A stretch of 64,000 bases of DNA from Hemibagrus wyckioides (Eukaryota > Chordata > Actinopteri > Siluriformes > Bagridae): positions 29,404,376 through 29,468,375 of the forward strand of contig NC_080717.1 in NCBI RefSeq assembly GCF_019097595.1, read 5' to 3'. Positions 32,310 to 43,992 of the stretch are shown piece after piece. The notes below the pieces were generated by a model. That model saw nothing but the letters and a program-made list of their open reading frames with translations. It searched no databases and was not told the DNA's origin. Every line of letters begins with the position of its first letter. Positions within the stretch are counted from its first letter, which is position 1. Both the position numbers and the translations under genes were made by a program.

Positions 32310-34129
32310 TTATGTAAGTGAGCAGGAAACAAGTCCAATCCAAGCACATAGCTGAGTAATTGAGGTTTAAGTGGCTCTCTGGAAATCCTAGGATCTGACC
32401 TCACACCCTCGCCATCATTATCTTGGAAGCATGTAGAATTGTACCTGTGGAGCTCTCACCACATCAAGAGCAGATTTTTTGTAACACTTTATTTGCTGAA
32501 TCGAGATAAAGGTAAGAGAGGAGAGGTATGGAGAGCTCCTTGTGGTGAATTTGCTATCCATCATTCCCTATCCGTGATGATATCTGATCCATTTTTTCAT
32601 AACTTTATTATCTTGCTATTAGGTCAGTTATCTGAGCTGTTATCTTAGCACATATTAGAAGACATAATTACGTTAGGTAGCAAAGCAGAGGCATCATAAC
32701 CGTAATCAGTTTCAGATACATATTATCCGATTAGGTGAAATTAGAAATTATTGGAAAAGTTAGTCTGCATCCATTCAAATCCACCCTGGCTTCATAATGG
32801 CAGAGCTGTAGTGTCATGAACATTTACATACACAGCTTTATCCTTGCTCATTCTCAAACAAAAAGTCCCTTTGTCTCGGGTCACGTCTTCAATATCCTCA
32901 AGTGAAACACAGCTCGATGTGTCTCAGGTCACTTGATTGATTCGGCCAGTCAGGAATCTTTCACTTCCTCTACCTAAAAACCTTTCTAGTCGTTTTGGCG
33001 GTGTGTCCAGACGAAAGATGAATTGCTGTCCATCGTTTGAACAGATCTTGGTGGTTAAAAATCTTTCTGTACACTTCAAAAATTCATCCTGCAGCCGTCA
33101 TCCTCGGTCAACGTCAATACAGAGCCGAGCCTCCGGCGTTTCGGGGAAATGAGATGTTATGGATGTTTCGGATATTTCACGCATTAACACTTTGCTATAG
33201 AATTATGGGCTTTAATTCTCATGTAATTCTCACGTGTAATCTGTAAAACATTAAACATAAAAGAATTTCGAGAGTTGAACTGTTAACTAGCATCTAGCAA
33301 ACCCTTGAGGATGCCCATCGTGTATACTGCAGTCCGTTTCTAAACCTGATTTGAGTGTCAACAATCAGTTCTGGGAATTAAAGGAATTTCTGCAGCAGTA
33401 TGGGCAGGGGGTGGGAGCGGCTTGGGGTTAGTCAGCGATGCCTGATTAACTGTCCAAACAACTCCAAATGGAAAACTGAATGAGTTTCTGACATGCCAGG
33501 AATTTAATTGCCTGGCATGCAATGTAGGCATGAGTTTTTTGTTTGTTTGTTTTGTGATCTAACCTGGCCCTGGTGTTTCACTCTGTTAGATTCACCAAGG
33601 CTTTCCTGACTTTTAACTATTGTTCATTTTCAGTAGACAGACCTGTCCGTAGGTGTCATGCTTTGCATTCAGCATGAGGGTGTAAATTGTAGACCTAGGG
33701 TTAGGCTTATTGTCTCTCTGGTTTATGCTGACCTGTATGTTAGGCATCTTGTTGTAAACTCTCTGTGGCACATTTACTCTTGCAAAAAAAGTTTTTTGCA
33801 ATTCTTGTTCATCAGGTACTTTTGATGGAGCCGAAGACACATGCAGATACTAGTAAACAGCTTTAATGTCACGAGTCATGGTTAGAAGCAGGCACTGGTA
33901 GTGAGTGGAAAAACAAACCAGGAAATCAAACAATAAAAGCAGGCTTGGTGTGGTCAGATGTACACTTTACAGTGTTGTGAATGAGCTCAGTGACTGTGAG
34001 CAGGACAGCGAGTGTGTGTTCTGGGGACTATGTGTGTGTGAGAGTGTGTGTGTGTATGCTTCAGTGTCTGCTGGAAGGTGGAGATTGTGAACTGCAGTAA
34101 CCTGACATACGGTTATCTCTGAAATCAGA
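30966..34129 (+). other. IMMP2L: IMMP2L intron, featureless segment with one (TA)n run
   Basis: About 3.2 kb in which I recognise only a (TA)n run at 32270-32305. The stretch 31550-31760, rich in short G/C blocks, could be an unknown repeat. No coding frame is credible. Confidence 0.6.
32270..32305. repeat. (TA)n microsatellite
   Basis: About 18 TA units. Confidence 0.95.
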
Positions 34130-34755
34130 CAACTTGTTTACGCAAATTTTTTATTACAAGACTAAAAACGTATTTAAATAAGAGACGCTAGACACAACGT
34201 GCTTAAACAACATGTCTGAGACGAGACTAAACACGTTGTCTGAGATGACACAGCTTGCTTTAACAACTTGTCTAGACAAAAATAATTAAATTGTTAAAAA
34301 CTTATCTAAGACAAACAGCTTGTTTAAACAGCTTCTCTAACATGAGACTGAAAACATATTTAAACCACTTGCCTACAGTTAGACTAGACAACTTGTTTAA
34401 ACAACTGGTCTAAGACGAGAATGAATAAATGTTTTTTAATTTAAAAAACCTTATCAAATGCAAGATTAAACAACTTGTAAACGGGTTTAAACGACTTGTC
34501 TAAGACGAGACTAATGAAATTGTTCAAACATGTCAAGATGAGAGTAAACAACTTCTTTAAACATGTCTATGACGAGACCTTGTAAATTTATACAGCAATA
34601 AAATTTTTTAAAGACAAGAATGAACAGCTTGTTTAAGCAGCTTCTCTAACATCAGACTTAACATATTTAAATTACTTGTCTAGAATTCGACTAAACAACT
34701 TGTTCAAACATTTTATGTTAGACGACTGATGGTCTAAAGAACGTGTTTAAACAAC
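34130..34755. repeat. Old degenerate minisatellite, about 37-bp unit
   Basis: About 620 bases are built from imperfect units around AACAACTTGTCTAAGACGAG ACTAAACAACTTGTTTA. The AACTTGT and TCTAAGACGAGACTAA phrases recur throughout. The unit itself contains two related halves (AAACAACTTGTnTAA). High divergence between units means the expansion is old. Confidence 0.85.
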
Positions 34756-37642
34756 AACCGTTTCATGTTCTCTATATGTCCATGTTATTTGTAAGCGTGA
34801 GAATAATAAAAATGTTGATTTGTGTATCTTTAACAGTAGACCAGTCTGTTCTGAGCCCTGCATGGATTCCTCAGCCTCATGCTGACCTGCTTTTACTGCT
34901 TTGGCTCTTGTTCGGTTCTCGTGTGAAGAGGTGACAAACAACCTCGAAATGCAGGAGCCATATCTACATCTAAATCCTACTACTGCTGCTTTCATTAGCT
35001 CCCTTGTGCATGAATTAATGATGCAATAACAAACAGCTGGCAAAGAAACAACCGAGTGGCCAAATGCCCAATTAGTTCTAGTCATGAAAACTGGAAGTGA
35101 TGTGTATGTTACTGCCAAAGGTTAGTCGTTTGCTGTTAATACACCACTGCACAAACAAGTAGAAGCCGTACCTGAGCGTTTGCTCATGATGCTGAATCAA
35201 TTCTCAGCATAATTGAAAAAAAAAAAAACTGTTTGCAGCCATTCTGTTTGTCACATATTTAGGAATATAGACTAATATCTTATAGGAGCTCTTTTGAAAG
35301 ACAAACCCTTCAGTCCACTGGGTGATCTTTTACTAGTTCATTACAACACAGTTTGTGAGTTTCGAAGAATCTTTCCTTTCTGCATTTCTTCCTGTTTTCT
35401 TGCTCGTGGCAAAGAGAAAAACAAATTCAACACCACGCTGAGTTCTTTCCCAAGCGCACACTTTGTGTCCTTGATCATAAATTGTCATCACAGATGTTAC
35501 AACACCAACATGCTTTATTTCCCCTATCCTCCTCCTCCTCCTCCTCCTCATAGTCTCTCACGTTTTGTCGACATTTTATGCTTAACGAGACGTCACCGAG
35601 ATCAAACTTCAAGAACCGTCCCATCCGTGCCATGGAGGAAAGCTGAATATTCATAAAATCTTTCTTCCTTCTTGTTTTTCAGCCGTGTTTGATGTGTAAA
35701 GACCAGAGCTGGATTGAGTTGCGTGCGATTAGCCGTCAGCTGCAGCTCATGCTCCTTTTATGAAGCTTCGCAGGACCAGACGAGGTCTCGCCAGAATCCA
35801 AGACTTCTGGGCTTCGTGTTGGGCCGTAATGAAGCTTCTGAGAGGCTTTGAGGAATCTCGGTTGATTGTCTCGGTGTCTCGAAGTTTGGTTGTTGTTGTT
35901 GTTGTTGTTTTTTTATATCTTTGTATTAGAAGTTGTTGATCTGTTGTAAGGATATAACTGAAGATGAATTCATTTTGCAGAAATAAAGATGAACGCTGCA
36001 GTGTTTATTTAGTTAAAAAACTATCGGTGTGCAGCAGAGACGTCATGCAAGCCGGACGTTTTTCAGAAGTGATGCTCACATGACAGGAAAGGACAGCTTC
36101 ATAGCAGAAGAAGTCATAAATAAATGAAAAGCCTAGTTGAAGCCACTTGCTTTTTGTATCTGGAGATACACAGACACCAGAGTTGAAGGACTAAGCGGAT
36201 AAAGATAGAGTGGCTTTGTGCTGCGTTGTGTTTTGAGACCTGTGTGTTGTATATGGTGTTACGATTTGTCAGTTTTCTTGTAAGAGCTTTTAGACCTTTC
36301 TTTAAGAGAAATGAAGCAAAAAAATCTAAATGATCTGTAGTGTCTTTCTAGAAATGTGTAGAAAACACCGGAAATGGATCAGATTGGGGAAAGATATAAT
36401 CTACACAACAGCTGCTTCTATATATATGTGTGTGTGTGGAGTATGTGTACATAACTGTGTGTGGGTACACGTGTGTGTGAGTGGTGTGTGTGTGCGCACA
36501 TGTGAGTGGTGTGTGCGGGAGTGCACGTGTGTGTTTGTGTGCATGTGTGTATGAATGGTGTGCATATGTGTACAAGTCAGTAAGTGTGGATGTGTATGTG
36601 TGTGTGAGTGCATATGTGAGTGTGTGTGTGCATGTGTGAGTATTTCAGAATTTCACTCTCGCTTGTATTCCACAGCATGATGGCGTGTTTTGGAAATGAC
36701 AAATTGCTCCATTTTATCTGGTCCTGTCTTTGATGCTTTGACTCCTCAGCCTGTGTAATCGTGCCATTAGCCGTTCTTTGTACTCATGCAGCAGGATTTA
36801 ATGGCTGCCAAATAGCGTTGAATGGTCCGTTTAAAACGCTCTGTTTCTCTGATCCTGCTTCATTGTGCCTTCGGTACCTTCGTTTGTTTCACTGAACAGT
36901 TTTTAAGTTAAAATTAAGAAGGTTTGTTTTTTAGTTGAGTTTAAAAGTTAAGCTAATCAAAATAACATAAACACTGCCATGGCTTAGATGTGGCAGAATT
37001 TTTTTTTTTTTTACCTCTTTTGAAATTTTCTTCCAATTAACAAAACAATAAAATTAATTATTCTATTTTTGCCAAGAAAAAGATGTCCTTATTTCTGTTT
37101 GTAAAGCTTTGTATAAATGCACATTTCTCTCCACGTTTTTTTGTCTTTATGTGAGCACTGATTAATTTAGCACAGAATTCATCCTTCTGTTAGCCTTACA
37201 AAATAAAATCTATTCAAAGATGTGTTTTTGCCCTGAAATATATTTAAAGAATAATTGCTATGCTAAAGACATATAAGGAGATTTGAAGTTGTTTTATCCA
37301 TATTATACTTTGTGTTGTTTTACATACAGGAAGTTAGAGGTAGTTTTTCAGCGTATAGGATGCTATCATACAACAGCTTTCCAGAAAGAGCAGAAAAACT
37401 CTTGAGGCGACGTACGAACTTATTTTAGCAAGGAGTGCTGCCAACTAAAAGAGGACATATGCATGCACTTGCAGGAAAACAAACAAACTTGAGTAAAAAA
37501 AAAAAAAAAGACCTTCTCCAACACACACAAAACCCATTTCCTCTCAGTAAACCAACACATCTACCATATCATGAATTACAATTAGCGTTGAATATCTGCA
37601 GGAGAGCTGAAATCCACACAATCACAATAGAAGAGGCACTGT
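34756..37642 (+). other. IMMP2L: IMMP2L intron, mixed unique and simple-repeat DNA
   Basis: Contains (CTC)n at 35527-35549, (GTT)n at 35898-35920 and an impure GT-rich stretch at 36420-36640. 34940-35110 (around TAATGATGCAATAACAAACA) is unique-looking and could be a conserved element. No gene is seen. Confidence 0.6.
36420..36640. repeat. Impure GT-rich simple repeat
   Basis: Short GTGTGTG blocks separated by GAGTGGT, GCAC and GTAC interruptions. Frames in this region are repeat artefacts. Confidence 0.85.
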
Positions 37643-37828
37643 TGTGGGGATGTGGGGGTGGGGGTGTGGGTGTGGGGATGTGGGTGTGGGGATGTGGGGG
37701 TGGGGGGGTGGGGATGTGGGGATGTGGGTGTGGGGGGGTGGGGGTGTGGGGATGTGGGGGTGTGGGGATGTGGGGATGTGGGGGTGGGGGGTGGGGGTGT
37801 GGGGATGTGGGGGTGTGGGATGTGGGAA
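37643..37828 (+). repeat. G-run array (TGTGGGGA/TGGGGG), strong G-quadruplex candidate
   Basis: A 186-base array on the IMMP2L sense strand with about 30 runs of three to seven G separated by T, TGT or AT. Units are mostly GTGGGGAT and GTGGGGG. Any four neighbouring runs satisfy the classical quadruplex pattern with loops of one to three bases. The many frames reading Gly-Val-Gly-Met and Pro-His-Pro are repeat artefacts. Confidence 0.93.
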
Positions 37829-38049
37829 TTTATCCACCTCACTCACAATAAACACAAAACACTCTTCCATTTGACTTTTACTGAAACAGGATGTGCAGAA
37901 ATGTGTTTTTATGTGCATGTATTTCCTCCACGTTCTGACCTGATCGTATTTATTAAACTGAGTGTGAACTGAAACAGATCCCTTCAAATGATCAGATCAA
38001 TGAGTCTTACATTAACTGTTAATAACCAGTTATTACTTCATTAACAGAC

Positions 38050-38430
38050 TGGCTCTTTACTTCTTTCCTTCCTTTTATAGTTACTTTCCGCTTCTCTTCC
38101 TTCTATCTTTCTTATTATTTCTGTTTCCTCTTTTATTTTCTTCCTTCCTTCCTTCCTTCCTTCCTTCCTTCTTTCCTTCCTTCCTTCCTTCCTTTTTTCC
38201 TTCTCTTTACCTGTTTTATATTATTTACTTTATTCTTTTCTGTTACTCCTTTTGTCCCTTTATATCTCTTTCTTTCCATCCATCCACGTTTCCCTTTGCT
38301 TCCATGCATTTCTTCATCTACTTTCTTCCATCCTTATTTCCATGCTTTGTTTATCCTTTCCTTTGTTTCTTTTGCTTTCCTTCCTTCCTTCCTTCCTTCC
38401 TTTCTTCCCTACCTTCCTCTCTCATTCATT
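38050..38430. repeat. Pyrimidine-rich region with (CCTT)n arrays
   Basis: T/C-rich DNA with CCTT tetranucleotide runs at about 38142-38195 and 38375-38402. Confidence 0.88.
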
Positions 38431-39834
38431 CTAACACATTGTTTACTTCCAAGATTTCATATGATTTGAATTTGGCTAAATAAATGAATGAATTGTTTAT
38501 TATTGCTGTTGTAAAGCCCTTTTGAGTTGAAGACAGCAATTTCTAGCTGGCTAACAACAATCAGTAGACGTAGCTTAGCGCCACCGGGCAGCAAGGTGTT
38601 CGCTACAGTAATAACTCCACCAATAATAACTCACCTAATTAAACACCTAAACTGATAAGCCATGAATTTTGTCTGGTGAATGTCCAACATATAAACTGCC
38701 TGAATGATTGTGAATTTAAGTACACTTATTATATTAATTGGCAGCAGAGTAGCAGGATGCCTTTAGCCTCCAGATCGTGTTATATAGAATAAATTAAACA
38801 CTCGCCTTGACAGCTAGACCTGGTCATTTCTGATGGTGTGTGGATCTTAAAGTGGTGGTTTCTGAGGCAGCAAGTGATGTCAAGTGGACTCCCGGTCACC
38901 CAGGAGACTACACCGCTGCTGCTCGTGTGGAATTCTCAGTCAGTTCCACACAGCGCATCGTTCATGCTAGTGCATCACTCGGACTCACACGATGCAGGGA
39001 ACAGATATCACGGCAGCATTATACAACTCCGATCAAAACATTTCCATAAGGGCGTATGCTCCTGTTTTATTATTCACACTTCGCCTCACGAGACCCGGTG
39101 CTTGAGACACGAGTCTCTCGGCCTTCCACCCAACGCACATCGCATTTCCATGTGTCTTTAGACTAACGCGGTGTGAGACGGGGATCAGAGCAGGCTGCTG
39201 CCGACTGCTGCATACAGACCAGCAGGAAATACCAGGATTACGCTAGAGCCCCAGGCAATGACGAGGCCACCCCCCAGGTAGCTTTAGCCTGCTTTTAAAT
39301 GGAGCTGAGAAAAAATGAGCTGCGAGGGTTTTATTTCCTCCAGATTCACACTTTTCTATTAACTTTAGGAAACTATAGGTTACTAGTGTTTACACAGGAA
39401 GCTGTAGATCACCTTTGTATTAGGCTAGGATAGTATTTTTTTTCCTAAAGGAAAATCTGAAGTAAAGAGAAGACACAAGGGACGTGCTGTTTTATAAAAA
39501 TAAACCACGAGCAGTGGCAGTGTAGTGCTGATTATTTTTGTAATAAAAGTCCATGTACAGAATTAACCTCAGATTTTGCAGAGCTTGGATATCAGATATA
39601 AGCAAATGAAGATGTTTTGTTCACATTTTCTTTAACAAATGAATTTCTTACTTGAAATGTTACATAGTTTAATGCTACCCTGTTTAAAGAATATGGTACA
39701 AGGTGTGGAGGGCGTGGCAGGTGGGTGTGCTCAGACTGTAACAGTGGGGGGACTTAAGAGTGGGGAGGTTCTACATCAGTGGGGAGTTTCACCTGGGTGA
39801 AATTCTTCTGTTTTCTATATAACCAATGTCCTTA
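38431..39834 (+). other. IMMP2L: IMMP2L intron, segment before the pyrimidine tract
   Basis: No gene or named repeat recognised. Frames of 69-107 codons overlap at 38838-39161, but they lack splice context and protein-like composition. Confidence 0.6.
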
Positions 39835-39838
39835 CTTC

Positions 39839-39881
<43 letters not shown>

Positions 39882-40251
39882 GTCTCACTTCCTCCCTCTT
39901 CCTCTCCCTCTTCCTCTTCCTCTTCCTCTTCCTCTTCCTCTTCCTCTTCCTCTCCCTCCTTCTTCCTCTCCCTCCCTCCCTCCCTCTTCCTCTCCCTCTC
40001 CCTCTCCCTCTCTCCCTCTCCCTCTCCCTCTCCCTCTCCCTCTCCCTCTCCCTCTCCCTCTCCCTCTCCCTCTCTCCCTCCCTCCCTCTTCCTCTCCCTC
40101 TCTCCCTCTCTCCCTCCCTCTTCCTCTCCCTCCCTCTTCCTCTCCCTCTCTCCCTCCCTCTTCCTCTCCCTCTCTCTCTCTCCCTCCCTCCCTCTTCCTC
40201 TCCCTCTTCCTCTCCCTCTCTCTCTCCCCCTCCCTCCCTCCCTCCCTCCCT

Positions 40252-40282
<31 letters not shown>

Positions 40283-40327
40283 CCTCCCTCTCTCTCCCTC
40301 TCTCTCCCTCTTCCTCTTCCTCTCTCC

Positions 40328-40374
<47 letters not shown>

Positions 40375-40460
40375 CTCTCCCTCTTCCTCTCTCTCTCTCC
40401 CTCCCTCCCTCTTCCTCTCCCTCTTCCTCTCCCTCTCTCTCTCCCCCTCCCTCCCTCCCT

Positions 40461-40495
<35 letters not shown>

Positions 40496-40706
40496 CCTCC
40501 CTCTCTCCCCCTCTCTCTCCCTCTTCCTCTCCCTCTCTCCCTCTCTCCCTCCCTCTTCCTCTCCCTCCCTCTTCCTCTCCCTCTCTCCCTCCCTCTTCCT
40601 CTCCCTCTCTCTCTCTCCCTCCCTCCCTCTTCCTCTCCCTCTTCCTCTCCCTCTCTCTCTCCCCCTCCCTCCCTCCCTCCCTCCCTCTCCCTCTCCCTCT
40701 CTCTCT

Positions 40707-40741
<35 letters not shown>

Positions 40742-40768
40742 CCTCCCTCTCTCTCCCTCTTCCTCTTC

Positions 40769-40808
<40 letters not shown>
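39835..40808. repeat. Giant CT-rich tract, 921 bp of it pure pyrimidine
   Basis: From 39888 to 40808 the + strand contains only C and T. The tract consists of CTCTCC, CTTCCT and CCCT motifs. Within it, a 217-218-base higher-order unit recurs: the marker TCTCCCCCTCC appears at about 40223, 40440 and 40658, with matching neighbours. The first and third copies are identical over more than 120 bases. All long frames here (Ser-Leu-Pro on +, Arg-Glu-Gly on -) are artefacts. Such tracts can adopt triplex (H-DNA) structure. Confidence 0.96.
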
Positions 40809-40812
<4 letters not shown>

Positions 40813-41289
40813 CTAATGACACACAGTATTTTTTCCATACATTTTTGTTTCTCCTGCAATATTCTGTCCAGTCCATTAAAATACACTTCCACATCTGGAC
40901 CACGATCCTCCAGTTAATAAACGCCGCTCTACTTTCTGTATCATGAAATATGATAATGGCTCGTGTATTCTTAGAATATCTCATGAACTTCCAGACATAA
41001 TGCCGAGGCATGCAGGGAGTGTAAATGAGCATACAGCAGTATAAGATCTTTTATTTGGTGGATCTCTGTGTGGCAGTGGAAGTTCACTGGAACGAACATC
41101 AGGCAAATAAAAATCTCCTCCATTTGTAGTGGCTGTAATAAGTGGTGTGTGTGCTAGAGCTGTCTAACAGAGTTCCAGGCTCATAGGCTGCATTTGGTCA
41201 GCATGTTGTTGCTAAGGTAACCTGTTGAGGCACAGCAAAAACGTCCACCTGCATCTGTACTGCAGGACTTCTGCAGCTTATTCACTTCA

Positions 41290-41330
<41 letters not shown>

Positions 41331-41945
41331 ATCTCCTATCTCCTCTCTCTCTCTTTCTCTTTATTGTAATACTATCTCAGTAAAGCTGATTTCTCAGTGC
41401 AGGATGAACTCCTCTGATCAGGGGCAGTCGTACAGAGCAGCTCTTTCCGAACTGGAGCATGAATATTACTTAGACTAACAGCCAGTTAGGAAAATGCTGC
41501 ATAATCTCTTAAGGACACGGAGGTACCCTTAATTACATTTTAGCTGAAATTGGGGTTAATTAGTGCCTCAGGTTTCTATTCTTTTTTTTTTAAAACTGCA
41601 TAAAGATAACACATGTATGCGCTTTCTCAAAGCTCCATTATCTCATTTTTTCCCTCTTTATAATGGAACTGTTGCTAGTATGAGCATGAAGCCAGAAAAT
41701 TTGGTCTGCCAAGTAATCAGCGAGTCTTAATTCTGCATTCAAATGTTGGTCAGGGGCAGTGTCCAATCTGCACGTCCCTGCAGGACGATCTGGAGTTTTC
41801 TGGAGTTTTGCTAAATCGCATGTCTGCTTGTATAACATCGTTGCGGTTAAATGCTGCGCTGCAGGGCTTTACACACACCTGATGAAGCACTAAGCGTGTG
41901 AAATGCCGATTGTGCAATGCAATGAGGTGCGATGACGATCGATTA
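40809..41945 (+). other. IMMP2L: IMMP2L intron, segment with conserved-looking block
   Basis: Contains a (CT)n run at 41292-41327. The stretch 41510-41840, with TTAATTACATTTTAGC and TAATTAGTGCCTCAGG, is repeat-free and carries several TAATTA homeodomain-type sites. It is a candidate conserved non-coding element, judged by appearance only. Confidence 0.45.
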
Positions 41946-42928
41946 CAGTTGATATAAAACGTCTACACGCCTCTGCTCAAGTAGGGTTTTGAATTAAACC
42001 AAGATCAGTCATGTCGGATCTGTTTCCATTTTTGCACAACCAACAAAAACAAATAGAAACCTTTTAGGCCAAAAAAAGTACAAGAACATGGTTGCAGACG
42101 TTTGCACACCCCTTAGCTAATACATTGTTGAAGTACTTTTTGCTTGCAGTACACCGCTCAGTCTGGTCTTTTTCACTACCAGCTTCTGGATTTGCCAATT
42201 TTACCCACTCTTCCTTCATACCTATCAAATTACAAGAGGATCTCCTGTGCACAGCCCTCTTCAAATCACTCCGCAGGTGTTTAATAGCATTTAGAGTAAA
42301 GTTCCAAAATTTTTCTAAAGCTGCTACCTTGTTGGCTTGGATTTGTACTTTGGGTCTTCATTATGCTGGAAGGTAAAATCTTCAATCTATCAGAGGTGTC
42401 CAGGTTCTGTCCCAAAATAAATAGATATTTGAAGCTATATATCCCCAGTCCCGGTGGAAAAGAAGCAGCCACGGAGCTTCATGCTGCCAACACCGTGCTT
42501 CACTTTGGGTGTTTTGGTTGCTGTCTTGTTTTTACACCAAACATATCTTTTAGAATTATTCCCATCAAGTTTTACCCAGCTCTCCTCAGATTATAACACA
42601 TTTTGCCAGATGGTTTTGGGGGATTTAGGCAAGTGTGGTTGTTGTTGTTTTGTTTTTTTTTTGTTTTTTTCTGAAGAAGTTCTAACCTCTAGTCATCCTG
42701 CATTATTTTCAGACGTGAAGAATACAAGAGATTGCTATCGCATGCAGGGAGTGACCACTACTTCCCAGATATCCCTGCAGCTCCTTCAGGGTTACCCCCA
42801 GCCTCCATGATAGGTTTTCATTGAATTTTGTCTGCTGCTGTATTACATTAAAGGTGGAAATGCAGCAGAGCTGATGTGATTTATTTTGGTTTTAATGAAT
42901 CAGGGGTGTGTAGAATTTATAACTGCTG
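41946..42928 (-). mobile_element. Tc1-like transposon relic with TA duplications
   Basis: Imperfect inverted ends CAGTTGATATAAA (41946) and TTTATAACTGCTG (to 42928) are each flanked by TA (41944-41945 and 42929-42930). The minus strand keeps transposase pieces. The clearest, at about 42440-42550, reads VKHGVGSMKLRGCFFSTGTG, matching the VKHGGGS-x-GCF segment that lies between the first and second catalytic Asp in Tc1 proteins. Multiple stops and indels show it is long dead. Confidence 0.75.
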
Positions 42929-42930
42929 TA

Positions 42931-43599
42931 TATGATTTTATTGTGATTGTTCAACACATTAAATGTAAAGTGAAATGCCTTTATGTCTTTTAGTTTTAGA
43001 TTAAAAACAGGGGTTGTGCAAACTACAGAATTTATACTTAAGTATAGATTATGTATTAAAATTCTTCCTCGGTTAAAAAAAGTGGAGGTATCCAGACACA
43101 AATGGACTGAAGACAGTTACGACTTTTGAATTTACTGCAATATTAAAAAGTTAGAAATGTTTTTAATTGATGAAATCTTGTTTAAAGTAGATTATTACTT
43201 CTGCATATAAAACTGATGATTTCTGACAATTATGCAAGTTACTCAGTGCTAATGATGCTAGAAGAAAAAACTATTAAAAAGGAGTAAAATCTTGTAAAAT
43301 CTAGCCTTTTAATGTAAGCAGCTCAACTTACAGTCCCTTTAAAATGTAAAAAATGTTTTCATTTTACATTTTAAATGAGTCGGTGTTTACTCCAGCATAA
43401 TGAAACCTTTCACTCTGCTAGTGCCAGGAGCACTTATCCTCAAGTTCCACACCACAGGCTGGTGGCTGGTGGATATTCAGACACACACTGATAGCTGTAG
43501 CACTAACTACATTGTGTAGCATGAGAAGGTCACTGCAGATGATGAATTCTTAATAATGGTGACCTGGAATGCTAAACTGAGTTCATTCCATGTGACTGA
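42931..43599 (+). other. IMMP2L: IMMP2L intron, featureless segment
   Basis: AT-rich. Nothing recognised. Confidence 0.6.
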
Positions 43600-43992
43600 T
43601 GTATAGCATAGAAGACACTGCTGGGGATGACCCACATGGACAGATTAGAGACACATACAGTAGGATCACTGTGGACAGCACCATTTAGACACCATGGAGA
43701 TGGCTTTAGGACTGCAATTGCCATGAACAGATTTGCTCTCAAGTCAGTGAGCAGCTTCAACATGACAAGCTTCAATTAAAGCTAGAGTCAATTTCCTGGT
43801 GATACGATTGCACTTTTTGGCCAATATAGTACACAGTTATAGAAGGGAAATGATTTATACTCCCACTGTTTTTCCTCGTCACCTCTGGCTCGCTCATTAG
43901 GGATACATTTAAAATGTATAATATATATCCTAAATTTATTGATTTCTGTAAAGCTAGTTTGTTAAAAGCATTATACAAACCAAAATGAACTG
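43600..43992 (+). mobile_element. L2-like LINE 3' UTR fragment
   Basis: Phrases such as GATGACCCACATGGACAGAT, ACTGCAATTGCCATGAACAG, GGCCAATATAGTACACAGTT and GCTCATTAGGGATA match the 3' UTR of a common fish LINE. The fragment ends in a decayed form of the tail seen at 6965-7060 (TTTCTGTAAAGCT ... GTTAAAAGCATTATACAAA). It has no coding sequence. Confidence 0.7.

Noticed and set aside
37435..37987. Frames rich in Gly-Val-Met or Pro-His-Thr over the G-run array
   Set aside because: Produced by the GTGGGGAT simple repeat; present in several frames on both strands.
38838..39161. 107-codon ORF as a possible nested gene
   Set aside because: It overlaps other frames, has no family resemblance or promoter-like context, and its length is expected by chance in 64 kb.
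39779..41032. Open frames of 335-405 codons on both strands (Ser-Leu-Pro rich and Arg-Glu-Gly rich)
   Set aside because: They are translations of the homopyrimidine tract; such DNA is open in most frames and encodes no plausible protein.
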